Positions 24,008 to 36,800 of a stretch of 64,000 bases of DNA are shown one piece after another; within the stretch, counting starts at the first letter, position 1, and each line of letters opens with the position of its first letter. The position numbers were made by a program, and so were the translations under genes. The notes beneath the pieces were generated by a model. That model was not told the DNA's origin. It searched no databases and saw only the letters and a program-made list of their open reading frames with translations. This DNA is from Catenaria anguillulae PL171 (taxonomy: Eukaryota > Blastocladiomycota > Blastocladiomycetes > Blastocladiales > Catenariaceae): the NCBI GenBank assembly GCA_002102555.1, contig MCFL01000077.1:46928-110927 (forward strand), in the 5' to 3' direction.

Positions 24008-25750
24008 TGCCTCGGCATACATCCACCCGCAAGGAACTCGAGCCGGGTGGTGGATGCATGCCCGCAGGCGAACCGGAAACCGAAAACGTACGTCATTGTC
24101 GGACTATATCACACAAAATGGGGTGGGGTGGGGTGGAATGCAGTCAGATGCAAACATGGGCGAGTCAAGCATACCATATCCACAAGATCCAAAAAGGCGG
24201 CCGGGGGCATCTGCGGAAGAAACACGATTGCGAAACGCGAAGACGACCGAATGATAGAAGATTCCACTTGCTTCACCCACTCATAAGCCCCCGCTCGCTG
24301 GAAAGATTGAAGGACAGAATCACAACGGGCGATTCGCTCAGCGACAAAGAGCGGGGCGGCGAGTGGGATAAGACGCTGAGCAGCGGTTCCAGTTGCAGGG
24401 CACCGAGTGCTGTACAGGATAATGTGAAGCGATGGAGTCCAAGGAGCTAAGCTCAACTTGAAGTGCAAACATCTCCACCCTGTGCAACCAGTGCTACCAG
24501 TGTCAAAGTGGGTCTTCTCGTACAGTACCGACGCAGTGACGACCCCGACGCGAAGACGTTTTGCCGAACTCGTCGCCGGTATGACGATGGATGGATGGAT
24601 GGACGAAGTGTGACCATGAGCGACAAGGCCTTGAGCGACGAGGCCTTGAGCGACGAGGCACCCAATTGCCAGAGGACCGTGCGTGGTGGGAGGCCCGTGG
24701 GAATTGCGTGCCGAAAAGCGATCGAGACCAAACAAACGCCCGACCCGAATGGCAAACCGTTGCTCTTGGATGAATCCGGTATTGGGTGTGCTTTTCGATT
24801 CCTGGACGTGTGCGCCGCGTGTCACGACGTCGGGGGGACTTGCTTCGGTGATTGAGAAGCATTACCGACGACGCAGTGGACCGTGGGAAAACTAAGAAGA
24901 AGAAGAAGAAGAAGCGCAATAGAGACGGTCAGTTTTATACCAAGACGCGTTGAAAGTGGTCCTGTGAGTATACGTACTTGCAAAGCGTGCACGCAATGTT
25001 TTGGCCGCTGCGGAGCGCAAAGACTCGAGTATACCAGGGCATCGGAATGCAGCAGATGCTTGGTGATTGTGAGCTGACGTGCCATCGAGTATGGATAAGG
25101 TGAGGCCGCCTTGATTGGGTGGGAACGTCCCGCTGTTGATATGATATTGAGAAGCAGTTCGCAGACGGGTCAGGGTCAGCACATGGTGATGGATTGCAAT
25201 GACCAAGTGGGTCGAGTGCAGTGAGTGTTGCTGCTGATTGATATGAAATGTACCCGAACGGAAATATGATTGTTGGCTTGATTTGAAAGATTTGAAAGAG
25301 AAGGATTGACTCGTGGTAGCCATTGCCTTTTGAGTCTTTCGCTGGCCTCAGGCAGCTGTGAGTGACGCGTTCGATGATGAAGAAAGAAACAAGCATGCTG
25401 TGCATAGATCCGCATCACGTGATGGCGTGTTGGGAAAGTGGCCTTTGCCCGCTGACGTCTATCATTGCCTATTGTTGAAGTAGAACGAACCGTGGTTGGC
25501 AACCAATTCCTTTTTCGCGGCCAAGGTGTGTGTGGCTCGCTGGGGGACGATGGGAGGGTAGACGGGTTCGATTAGAGACAGACATCTTCCGTGCTTGATT
25601 AAGTTTACATCCTGCGAAAGGCGCACCAGAAATGGATCATGGAAATTGTACCAAACATCCGACATACAGGAACTTGATACAAACTAAAACAATGGAGAAG
25701 GAGAGACAAGCAAGGACGAGCGAACACAAGACAATGATACACACGCAATC
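24008..25750. other. Intergenic region without a recognisable gene
   Basis: It lies between the hypothetical gene and the 3' end of AspRS. It contains simple repeats (a GGAT run near 24588, an AAG run near 24895) and an imperfect repeat of GCGACGAGGCCTTGA-type units at 24620-24660. Open frames overlap on both strands (for example minus 24109-24825), with no domain and no splice pattern I trust. Confidence 0.4.
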
Positions 25751-27525
25751 TCAAGGCTCCAAACGAGTCGGGTCACGCGGGAACAGGGACGTGCGACGAA
25801 TGTTGAACAAGTTGAGGTACAACATGATGACACGCTCAAGACCAATACCACCACCGGCGTGTGGCGGGACACCGTACTTGAAGGCATCAAGGTAGGGCTG
25901 GATCGTGGATGGGTCGACGCCGTGCTCGCGGGCACGCTCCTCGAGCATGACGGGGTCGTGCACACGCTGGGCACCCGAAAGAATTTCTTCACCGCGCATG
26001 AAGAAATCGTACGAGTTGGAGTACATCTGTGGCGCAAAGTTTCGGGTCAAAAGAATGAGTGACACATGACAAACGGCCATAACCAAGCTACAACGGCAAA
26101 GAAAAAAAAAAGGACCTTTTCGTTGGGTTGGGCATCGTGTAGAACGGGCGGACAGCCAAAGGGAACTTGTCCAACATGAAGAAATCGGTATTGTACTTTG
26201 CCTTGACAAGCTTGCCCAAAATGCGCTCCTTCTCCGTGTTCAAGTCCTCATCATCGGCAATCTCGACGCCAGCCTCACGCAACATAGCGATGGCCTCCGG
26301 ATACGTCAAGCGCAACGACTTTTCCAAAAACTGGAAGGGCTCAAACGGATACTGGCGATTGACAGCTTCCAGCTCCTTGGCAAACCGAGTCTCGAGGCCC
26401 TTGAAGATGGAAACGAAAAGTTCGTCAAAGAGGTCGAGAACTTCATGGTAGTGCTCGTTGAAGGCCATTTCGAGATCCAAGCCAGTGAATTCGGTCATGT
26501 GGCGATGGGTGTTGGCGTTTTCGCACGGAAGACGGGACCGATTTCAAAGACCTTGTCGAAATCGGCGCAGATCATCATTTGCTTGTAGAACTGCGGGGAT
26601 TGAGCAAGATAGGCGCGACCCTTGAAGTAGTTGACTTCAAAGACGGAGGCGCCTCCCTCGGAAGCCGCACCAAGAAGCTTTGGGGAGTGGATCTCGGTGA
26701 AGCCGCGAGCGTAGAGAAATTCACGGAAGAGCTGGCACACGCCCGATTGGATGCGGAAGATGGCTTGGTTGGTTGGGTTCGGAGATCAATGATGCGGTTG
26801 TTGAGACGAGTGTCCAGGTTGACCCGGACATATTTTGCCTCGGTGTTTTCAAAGTCGGCTTCGGGGCGAGAGGCGTCCTCGAGGGTGAAAGGCAAACGTT
26901 CGGCGGACGTGGATTCCACAAAGACCTGGTGCACTCGAAGCTCGGCGTCCTGGACAGAGCACGACTTGACGGGCTCAGGGGAACGGACGACGGTCGCATC
27001 GATGACGACGAGGGATTCAGCGTTGATGCTGAATTGCATTGGCAATGCAGACAAAAGTGAGTCAGGGAGAAGCCGGGAAAAAAAAAGATATTGTTCTTGA
27101 AACAAAAGAACCTACCCAGCGGCAAACTTGACCATGTGCTTGGAAACATGTTCCGGCTCAACGGTGAGAACTGCCTGGATGGTGTCAAAGCCCTGGCGGA
27201 GCTGGAAGAAGCACAGCTTGTTGCCCTGAGCGCGCGAGGTGTGGACGCGGGCACGGAGCTTGATGCGCTCGCCCTCACGTTCGGGGGTGATGTCGGCGAT
27301 GCGGACCCTGGTCTCGTTGTGGCGCGCGGAGGATTGGTTGACGGGGAGGACGCCGTACTTGTCGGCAGCGTAGTCGACGTCGGCAGCTTCCCGGGCGGCC
27401 TTTTCGGCAGCGAGGCGGGCGGCCGTCTCTTGCTTGCGGCGCTCCTTTTCCTGCTCCTTCTTGAGCTTGGCGAGGGCCTTCTTGGAGAGGGGCTCGCCGT
27501 TTTCGTCGAGGTGGACTTGTTCCAT
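25751..27525 (-). CDS. DPS1: Aspartyl-tRNA synthetase, cytosolic (class IIb)
   Basis: Charges tRNA-Asp with aspartate in the cytosol. Three exons: 27525-27116, 27028-26116 and 26026-25751. The start [12 protein letters not shown] is followed by a Lys/Glu/Ala-rich helical extension typical of eukaryotic AspRS. Then come an OB-fold anticodon-binding domain (RVRIADI to LRVHQVFV) and the catalytic domain with [20 protein letters not shown] and FEIGPVFR. Motif 3 is [14 protein letters not shown], ending at the usual [10 protein letters not shown] terminus. An alternative ATG upstream (MSDTADSLT) would need one extra base. Three frame breaks, near 26777, 26520 and 26125, each sit in a C or G run or adjacent, and one added base restores the family sequence. 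It is divergent from the PNUTS-like gene. Confidence 0.95.
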
Positions 27526-27888
27526 TTTGTTAGTGAGTCGGCTGTGTCGGACATGGTAAGTGTTGATGGTGGGTGTGCTCTTCAAGACTGCATTGGCATT
27601 GATGACTTTGAGCAGTTGAGGTTGACGAGAGCGGGTTGTTGGTGCCATTTGAGTGTCTCGCAGCCCATGGAATCTGGCACAGGCACCCGCACGAAGGGAC
27701 GCTGATCTGATCTGACTCTGTTGCTTGTCGGAGGATGCAAGTGCTCGTGACCATGTGACCATGACTTTGATTCCGTTGACAGACTCTTCAATATCGGTAA
27801 TCAAGATAGTGAACTCGCGAATTCGAATATATTGCATGCCCAACAGCCCCTGCCACTCATCTTGATACATTTTGTCACGCCTGAGTCG
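27526..27888. promoter_or_regulatory. Divergent promoter region, AspRS and PNUTS-like gene
   Basis: A 363-nt gap separates the two start codons of divergent genes, so it must hold both promoters. No clear TATA box or strong repeat is visible. Confidence 0.4.
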
Positions 27889-29948
27889 ATGCAATACTCA
27901 TGGACACGGGACATCAGCCCAATGAATCCAATCCCACCCGTATCTGACCCCACACCCACTTCAGCACGAGCACCAACGCTCGTGGCTGTGCCCGTGACTG
28001 CAACTGCGAGCCAACCCCTCGATAGCAGCGCAAGCCCACACCTGACTGCCCGCGCTCCCAAACGACCACGGCCGGCTGACGCCGTCCCCGACCAATGTCG
28101 TGGTGCTGCCACCTCCCCTACGTCCATGGCTTCACCCAAATCTGACCTGCTCGACCTTGCCGACTCCGACCATGCCCATGCCCAACATAACAAGCGGATC
28201 AAGCGAGATGGCAGCTCGAGTCTCACCACCATCGGCACCAAGAACGAGATTGATTCACTTCTTTCTCGTCTTCCTTCCCCGCATGATGACCCGCACGTCA
28301 TGGATGCTGTCTTCCCCGACCGCAACGCCAAACTCAGCTTTGTCGCGTCCGTGACCAACGCACTCTTGTCTTCGCCAACCCACGACAACCACATGCTCAG
28401 CGTCATCGACTGCTCTGCTACACCCGACCATCCCACGAATGCATCAATATCCGTCTTGTTGCGCTGGATGGGTAACGCGCTTGACGACAATCAGCTCGAC
28501 GTTCCATCCGCCTTGATCGATGTTCGTATTCTTGACGTTTTCCATTCCGACCAATGTCACTCGGGGCTCCTCACTTCATCGGCTGTGTCTGACATGTCAC
28601 CCTAAACACAGCTCTTCTTTCGCATTCCCATATCTTGCAGTGCTCCTCCCACTTCAGAACCGTCTTTTCAATCTATCTGGCGCGACTTGGTACGCCGGTG
28701 TGGTGAGCTGGCCCACAAATCCTCTCGTCAAGGTATGAGTGCAGATCCTTTGTTCGCTGCACTCCTGCACCTCGTGATGGGGGACGTTTTTTTTTTTGCA
28801 CCAACCCAATTGACACCTGCACCCAATGCCTCAATTCAGAACTCGCCGAGCGAGCCTTCTCGCTTGTACGCATCCTTGACAAACCCCCAAGCAAACTCCC
28901 GGTTTGGCCCACGATGCACCGTGACACACCACTCTCCTCACTCACACTTGCACTGCCCAAAGTTCCGGACCGATCATCGGTCACGTCTTCGGAACCCCAA
29001 TCCATCCACATCCGCATCAGCACCAATGGCAGTATCGCGCTTCGGCGACCTGCCAAAGTACGAGGCATCTTGCGTGACCCCAACAGCTCTTTGAAAAGCG
29101 CCGCTCGCGTGCATTGGCGCGATACGTGCAATCAAGGAGAGCTTCAAACAACTCGACTCTTCCACGTGGAGGAGCACGATCTGGTACCGCATACCCACGT
29201 CCCGGATCTACACAGCATCCAACAACATGACGGCGTAGGTGAGTGGAGGCAGCCTCCTCCAATCCCCATAGTTCTCGGCCATACTTGGGCGCATTTTCCA
29301 GTTATCCTTCGCCGCCAACACCACCAGCACACATGCCACCACCGGACGACCCCCAGCAGATGATTCCCGAGAATCACACCGGCCCTGTATCACCATCATC
29401 GCCATTGTTGACGTCATACCGCGAGGTGTCGCGAGAAGTGCAGTTGCACTTTGACTTGGTGCGTTTCTTGTCACCAGGATCGAAGCGCCTGACGTACATG
29501 CTCATGTCACGGCTGTTTTCGACGATTCAGGCAAATGACCGTCGTCAGTTTGCTGCCGGACCAGGGTCGCAGCTGGTGAGGGCCGGAGCTACGACACCCC
29601 CGCAGCCCGAACCGCAACAGTGGTCCTTTTCCGGCTTGGCTGGGCTGCTTCCACTGCATTTTGGGCACGCCCCACCCACTTCTGCCTACCATCAACAACA
29701 GCAATATGCACCAAGTGCGTCTTTGCCGCCCGGGTTCCCGCAAGGGATGCCACAGGTCACATCAAACATGTGCGCATTCCCGTTGTTCCCAACCCCATCT
29801 TGCCAGTCTTTGCTGACCAAAATGTTTGTGATTGATTGTAACGCACAGGTTTGGGACAAGGCAGTTTCCAGCGACCATGTTCCCGCCACAGTGGGGAGCT
29901 TGGCAAGGCGGCATGGGTCCTGGCCCTGGGTCTTCAGGTCAAATGTAA
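27889..29948 (+). CDS. PNUTS/PPP1R10-like nuclear PP1-targeting protein
   Basis: The ATG at 27889 is the first in frame (an alternative is 27922). After a Pro/Ser/Thr-rich start with a basic stretch (KRIKRDG), the segment near 28440-28735 matches the TFIIS N-terminal/LW fold of [16 protein letters not shown], then after an intron (about 28518-28640) LLPLQNRLF and [18 protein letters not shown]. An intron follows with donor GTATGAG at 28736. Further on is a PP1-docking-like RVHW, followed at the right distance by [13 protein letters not shown]. The C-terminus is Pro/Gln/Gly-rich ([22 protein letters not shown]). In animals PNUTS directs PP1 to RNA polymerase II during transcription termination. 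A lost T near 28660 would explain one frame break. The exon structure at the 3' end is uncertain. Confidence 0.5.
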
Positions 29949-31934
29949 ATGTAAGAGTTGGGCCAAACGTAAAGATCCATTGTTGTTAATATTAACTAGC
30001 GCGACCCGCCGGCGTTGCCCGGCCACATCAGCTTGAAAGATCGGGGTGAAGGTGACTGTTCCAACGTGGCCGTCTCCGACTCGAGTCAGTCAAGGAGCAC
30101 CCCCAACGGATTCCCAGACAGATTGATGCTCCATTGCAAGTGAAAGTTGTACATTGACAGACACCCCATTGGGAAGGATGGTAAATTAGTCCCACAGCAA
30201 GAAACACATGAATGGAAGTGGAACAGATATTGGCAGATACATGGACAACGAAACCAACATCAATCTGCATACTTCCACAACCGTCTTGTCATCCATTCAT
30301 GCCTGCGACCGATAAACAGGCTCACCACCTGCTCTTGCGTCGACCCTGCAAACTCTCTTGTACCACCAACGTATTTCTCTGAAAACTGGCCAACACTCAT
30401 CCAGCACGCTCATCACACATTCCAGTTACCGAACAGCAGCGCCTGACCCAACGCATCCCGCGTGTCCTACAGGTCCCAATGATTCCGCGCCCGTGTCACC
30501 CACCAACTGGCGTTGCGTATCCAGTGCATCCCAGTGCGACCCAACCATCCCACGTATCGCGCGGATCGCGCAAGCATTCCCGTATTCAAGCGCGACCCGT
30601 GCAGCCCGTACAACCCGTGGTCCGTGTATTGACCGCCTCGCAGGCATGAGCAAATCCTTGACCAATCGGAATCGTCCTTGACGGAAGTGAGTAAATGCTT
30701 TGCGGCTCAGGCGCCCTACCAAATCATACCGTCAATGAGTGCCGTCCCACGCATCCATTACATTGCCAACGTATCCTTGCCCGCGTCAATACGCATACCA
30801 ACATGGCGTGCATAGACACGCGACCCACACATTTCCCGTCACTTTTCGTCACATCTCAACGAAGATAACCGCATCGTAGACGTGTGAAAGCGTGCCTGCA
30901 ACTCCCCGGTCGATCCAACAGTGGCCGACAATAGGAACAGACACGACTGGTCGCTTGTGGACGGTGGGCGAGACAGATAACGCGAGTCCGAGGATCGAAT
31001 CGAGACTGGAAGCGCCAACTGAGGCGTTGACTCGGGCTTCAGCGTGGTGGAAAGCAGGGCCGAGAAACCAACCGAGGACGCATGCTGGCCAGCCGTCGAA
31101 GCGATACGGGGCGCCGCCGAATCGGGATCAAAGGGAGGGAGAATAGTTCATAGCAGGTAGGAAAATCGTTGGTGTCGGCCGCTGAAGCGAGTGAGCGGGG
31201 GGGGGGGGCGGTGGCGGCGCCCGGCGTTGGGGGCGTCGGCTGGCGGTGATCGATGCGCAGTGCCCGGCCGGTATGGACGCAGAGGTAACCGCAACGTCAA
31301 CGGATCATGATCGAATGGAGTGCGCATCTCGGTTCATTGGCAACATGCGCAAAAGAAGAGCAAGCCAAGAGAAGCAGGTTTGAATGGGATCAGCGTGAGT
31401 GAGAAGCAACAATGAGAAGGCTCGCCGATTTCTTCCAAAGCAAAGAGTGAGTGAAGAGGTGATGCAATCCGTGATGCAAACATCAGCTGCTTCAGTTGGA
31501 TGGATCTGGCGATGATAAATTACTTTAAATCACCAATGTATGCGCAATTAATGAGGTGATTAATCAGCATTGAGGGATAGACACGAATCCGCGCTTCTGA
31601 TTGGTTGGAAGTCAGGGGATCGACGCGAATCCGCGCCTCTGATTGGCTGGAGGCGATCGACCCATTTTCGCTTAATGATTAGATATTATTGTGATGGAAA
31701 GAAGCACACAGATGATCTTTGGTGTTGAGAACATTGGTTCGCGAGGTGGATCGGGGTGCCGTGTCGATCGATGAGCTTGATTCCGATCTGGACGCTTGCT
31801 TGAGCGAACCAAAGAGACATCATCACCTCCCCATCAAACATCACATGGGAGAACCGCTGCCTCGCCCACCACATTAGGACCGTTGACCCCGAAGCGCCTA
31901 CTTCCGCTACACGCAGTTCACACCCAACACCAAG
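29949..31934. other. Long intergenic region upstream of ATP4
   Basis: Nearly 2 kb without a credible gene. It holds a C/A-rich segment with several short unspliced frames, a G-run at 31199-31208, an AT-rich block near 31515-31575, and the duplicated CCAAT-box repeat described separately. Confidence 0.5.
31580..31651. promoter_or_regulatory. Direct repeat carrying two inverted CCAAT boxes upstream of ATP4
   Basis: Two 30-bp units at 31580-31609 and 31622-31651 match at 27 of 30 positions. Each ends with CTGATTGG, an inverted CCAAT box in the optimal NF-Y/HAP context. They lie about 290-350 nt upstream of the ATP4 ATG. In fungi the HAP complex activates respiratory genes, so HAP control of ATP4 is a reasonable inference. 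Confidence 0.5.
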
Positions 31935-33310
31935 ATGGCCCTCCGCATTGCCTCCGCCCGCACCGCCGCCGCCGCCGCCATCCGCGCCTCGGCCCCGGCT
32001 GCGCCCCGTATGGCATCGGCCCGGTATGGCTTTTTCTCCCCGAGCCCTCCCCGCATGCATGGCCGCGGATCTTCATTGTGAAGCACGATACAGCCTTCAT
32101 AGCCGAATGCAATGAGTGACCATAACAAAATTAATCAATGAATCTCGTGTGGATCACTGACTCGGCAATCTCGCCCACCATCTTGTTTGTGTATATCCCC
32201 GACATCGACCGATATTGATTCAATTCAATTCAACCGAACGTTTATATCAACTGCGCCGCCGTCCATGCACATCGGCCGCCGTCCCCATTCTCGTGGCAAC
32301 CACTCCCCCGACTCCATCCCGACTCCATCCCCATACATCGCCACATCTACTCTGTCGCTTTCCATACTCAGGTTGATGTCGACTGGTATTGTCCCTCTTC
32401 CTCCTTGAGTGTGGTATCAGCCGAAACTTGTCTTGAGCTGATTGGTGCCTGTCGTATTCTACAGAATCGCGCCCTGAGCCTGCCCAAAAGGCCAAGTCGG
32501 TCATTGACGCCCTCCCCGGCAACAACATTGTGTCCAAGACGGGTATCCTGACCCTTGGTACCGGCGCGGCTGCCTTCGCCATTTCCAAGGAGATTTACGT
32601 GTTCAACGAGGAAACCCTCATTCTCGCTTCCTTCCTGGGTATTGCCACCCTCTTGTACCGTGGCATGAAGGAGCCTATTGTCCAATGGTCCGAGGGCCGC
32701 ATTGCCGTACGCTTTTGTTTTGTGTTACATGGTGCTTGAAAGCGGACAAATGTCATTGCCAAACTCACCCGCTGAACGTGCTGCAACGCTCCCGCTCCAT
32801 GTCGATTGTGTTTCGGTGTATGTGTGTGTGCGCATGTAGAACATCATGTCAGTACTCACTCAAGCTCGCGCTGACCACAAGGCCGCTGTTGCCGAGAAGA
32901 TTGATTCCGTTGCCGAGATGGCCGATGTTGTTGATGTCACCAAGGCCCTCTTTGACATGTCCAAGAACATGGCCAAGCTCGAGGCCGAGGCCTATGAGCT
33001 CAAGCAGCGCACGGCTTACGTTGCCGACATCAAGTCGACCTTGGACGCCTGGGTTCGCCACGAGACCTCTGTCCGTGAGCGTCAGCAAAAGGAGCTCGCT
33101 GAACGTGTGCTTGCCCGTTTGAACGCTGCCCTTGCTGACCCCAAGATTGTACGTAATTTTCTCATCCTTGACTTTTTGCACGAGTTGACGATCTGCTAAC
33201 CGACCTGCCCTGGCATCTTTTCCTCCTCTCTTTACCATGGATATCAGCAACAAGATATTCTCAACCAATGCATTGCTGACATTGAGACCATTTCGGCCAA
33301 GAAGGCATAA
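31935..33310 (+). CDS. ATP4: Mitochondrial ATP synthase peripheral-stalk subunit b
   Basis: Subunit b of the F1Fo ATP synthase stator, in the mitochondrial inner membrane. Four exons: 31935-32007, 32465-32706, 32840-33148 and 33248-33310, giving 228 aa. Exon 1 is an Arg/Ala/Ser presequence (MALRIASARTAAAA). Exon 2 starts the mature protein (KAKSVIDALPGNNIVSKTG) and has two short membrane segments (ILTLGTGAAAFAIS and LILASFLGIATLLY), then the basic turn into the stalk helix (QWSEGRIANIMSVL). Exon 3 is the long amphipathic helix with FDMSKNMAKLEAEAYELKQ. The end is DIETISAKKA. Length is close to yeast Atp4 (244 aa). Intron 1 is 457 nt, much longer than the others (133 and 99 nt). The exon 1 donor (GTATGG at 32008) was chosen because it gives an open phase. 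Confidence 0.9.
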
Positions 33311-33815
33311 ACCCTCCTCCTGCCCTTGTGTGTGTAACTCCCATTTCGCCACGCTACAGCCGTCGTTAATTGCCCTGTTGTCGCGCGTACACTGATTCTC
33401 GTTACTTTGTCTCTGCCCCAATTGCACACATTAATGTGCCCCTTGTTTGTGCTGCTACAGTGTGATTTGTCCTTGTTTCGTTCTACATACTGTCTGAAAA
33501 GGGAACTTGTCCTGCTGGCCACTCTACCGCCGGCGAGCGCAGTTGCTCTACTTGACCCCCCAGCTGCCAGCGAAGAGCATGCGGACAAACGCTGCGAGAT
33601 GCGCAAGTGGTGCTAGTATTCGCATATCCTTCGTGGCCAGATGGAAAGGGCATTCTGGTTGATTGACTCATCCGCATGGATGAGAGGGCGCAAGTTCAGA
33701 TCTTTCGTGGGTGCGGTTCGAATGAGGGCCGGCTCAATGACTGCCGCCAACTCAACTGCTTGAAATCTTATTCGTGATCCATGAATCATCAATCTGACGG
33801 GCAACACCTCTCGCA
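33311..33815. other. Intergenic region ATP4 to P5B ATPase
   Basis: A 505-nt gap between tandem plus-strand genes. It holds the ATP4 3' UTR and the ATPase promoter. I see no repeat, RNA gene or clear motif. Confidence 0.4.
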
Positions 33816-36800
33816 ATGAACCCACGCTATGTTTTGGTCGACGAGGTTGACCCCCCAGATGCTCATGCGGCCCACAATCCGTCCCCGGCCCCGCCGAGTG
33901 CCCAGAGCCAGCTGGTCAACGCGAATGGGACCTCCGTTCACCAACACAGCAGCAACTCGACTTCCATCGATCCACTTGCGGCGTCTCGCCTGCGACGCCC
34001 TCTGTCTCCTTTCAATGGCGCGGCTGGCCACTCGGACGACGACAACGACGATGCTGACCGCAACCCTCTCTTGCCGGAGCTTCATCCGTGGCGCCAGTCA
34101 CTTGTGTTTGACGGCGGGGAAATGCGAGCAACCGTTAGGCTTTATCACGTCTCTCGTCTGGCCTACACCACCTATGTTTTCTCATGCCTTGCCTCGATTG
34201 GCTTTGCCGCTCTCTTTTCGTACTGGCTACCCCACGTCTGGCTGAAACTGTTTGGTCGAGCAGTTCACCAGATCGATGATTCATCCGTCTTTGGCAACTG
34301 CCGCTCAACGCAGCCTGGTTCCCTCCCACTCTGGTCCTCCCACGGGAAGACGTGGGCCTTGGTTTCCAATTCATGGGGCGAGATCAGTGTTCTTCCAATT
34401 CAGGCGGAACCTTTCCATGGAGCAGCAAGTAACGTGTTCTGCACCGGGCTAGAAGAGTCGAATTTGCAGCAAAGTTTGCTTTTTCAACTCGTCTTCATCG
34501 AATACCGGCTGTTGCGTTTGTACTGGCATCCCTTCCTTCAGCGTTTCATGTCCACAGACAACTGGAAGGATGTCTCCTGGTCGGAAACAAGCCATGCGGA
34601 CAGTACGCATCCGGGGGCAGCTCGTTCATGCTCGATCGCTTCCATGTCTAATGCGACCGCTCTTGAGCGGCGGCAGGTGTTTGGCTCGAATTCCGTTGTT
34701 ATCCCGGAGCGTTCGACATTCGACCTCATCCTACACGAAATCCTGCATCCCTTCAGCGTGTTTCAGGCACTCTCGATTCTTCTTTGGTGTTTGGACGATT
34801 ACTTTTACTACGCCGCAGCCATTTTCCTCATTACTGTTGCGTCTTCTATCGACACGCTTCGCCAAACAAAGCAAAACCTCAAGCGCCTGCGCAACATTGG
34901 CGAAAATGCAGGGTTTTGCAACGTCCAGCGCGCGGGCCAATGGCTGCGGCTTCCGTTTGAAGAGATCGTACCAGGCGACTTGATTCAACTGTCCACAGCG
35001 GAATCCCATCTTGTGCCTTGCGATGCCCTTTTGCTGTCAGGGGACGTGATTGTCGACGAATCCATTCTTTCCGGTGAATCCATGCCCATCAACAAGTCCA
35101 GTTCCATTCCTCCGTCAGCCTTGTGCCAAGTAGACCTGGCAGAACCGCAATTGCCGCCACAAATCGCCAAAAGCTTTGTATACTCTGGAACCAGACTTAT
35201 CCGAGCGCGTGGACAATCCGCTGGCCGCTCCGACTGTGGCGCCGCCGTAGCTCTTGCTGTTCGAACGGCATTCAGCACGACAAAGGGCGCCTTGATCCGC
35301 TCAATGCTCCATCCTCGGCCACATGAATCAACCCTTTACAGAGACGCATTTCGCTTCCTGCGTTTGATGACAGCCTTCGGTTTGTTCCATTACGTGCATT
35401 TAGCGACAAAAACGTGTTATTTACATTCCGTTGATCATACTCCTACTTCTCACAGCACTCATCGGATTTGTCTTCACGCTTTACGTCATGCTGCAGCATC
35501 AAGTATCCGCCAAAGTGATTCTTCTCCGTGCTCTTGATTTGGTCACCATCGTTGTTCCCCCTGCTTTGCCCGCTTCGCTGAGTGTCGGCGTGTCGTTTGC
35601 CATCCATCGCTTACGAAATCAGGCCCTCTACTGCTCCTCGCCTAGTCACGTCAATCAAGCCGGTCAAGTTCAAGCAGCCGTATTTGACAAAACGGGGACA
35701 CTCACGGTTGCAGGCCTCACCGTCCTCGGCGTTCAACTTCCTGACCCACAAGGCATGTCAATGGGGTCAACTCTTGTCACGGACGTCGCGCGACTCGACC
35801 AGCAAGGCAGGCTCATGCACGCACTAGCCACATGCCACAAGGTTAGTGTCTTGGACAATGGTGATCTGATTGGAGATCCGCTCGATGTAGAAATGGTGAC
35901 TTGGGCTGCTTGGAGCTTGCGCGATACACCCGGCGTCGGTGTTTGCGCAAAGCCACGGGACTCCACGCAAGAATCGGATGGGGTTGCTTTGATCCGAAGC
36001 TTCGAATTTGTACCACAGCTCCGCCGCATGTCCGTCATTACTCGACAATTGGACAAATCTTTCGTCGTCTATTGCAAAGGCGCGCCAGAGGCAATGCGGT
36101 CCATTTGCAAACCCGAATCCAGTATGTCGCGGTTTCTGTTTCTGCTCATTCTTTTGTCCAGAAACCTCGCCTGACCACATCGTGTGCAGTTCCCTTGGAC
36201 TATGAAAGCGCGTTTCACGAACTTGCGCATCGCGGTTACCGCGTGCTTGCAGTTGCCACAAAGTCATTGACTGGTTTCAACATCGTCAAAGTCACAAGGA
36301 TGGGGCGTGACGCGGTCGAGTGTGATCTTGAGTTTCTCGGGTTCCTTGTCTTCGAAAACAAGCTCAAGCCAGGATCGAGGACAACCATCGAAACCCTTCG
36401 GTCCGCAGGAATCAGCACAATGATGTGCACTGGCGACAACCTTCTCACCGCGATTTCCGTCTCTCGCGAATGTTGCCTAGTTGATCGGTTGGACGTCATC
36501 TTTTTCCCCACCTTTTGTGAGCACAGTCCAAGTTCCGCACCAAATCTCTCCACTGAGTCGCGTCTGGTCTGGCGATCGTTTGACGAGTCACAGCATCAAA
36601 TCGACCCTTTGACGCTGTTGCCTACATCACCAAACTGCCCCCCATACCATCTGGCCCTCACTGGCGATTTCTTCAATTGGATCTTGGATAACTGCGACCA
36701 AACGTATATTGATCAAGTGCTGTACAAGACTCAAGTGTTTGCCCGCATGAATCCGGACCAGAAGCAGTGGCTGATTGAGAAGCTTCAAGGGCTGGGATAT

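Noticed and set aside
24109-24825. Minus-strand 238-codon frame
   Set aside because: No domain and it contains simple-sequence repeats. Overlapping frames on both strands are equally long.
31199-31210. G-run as a possible quadruplex regulator
   Set aside because: A single run without three further G-tracts at suitable spacing.
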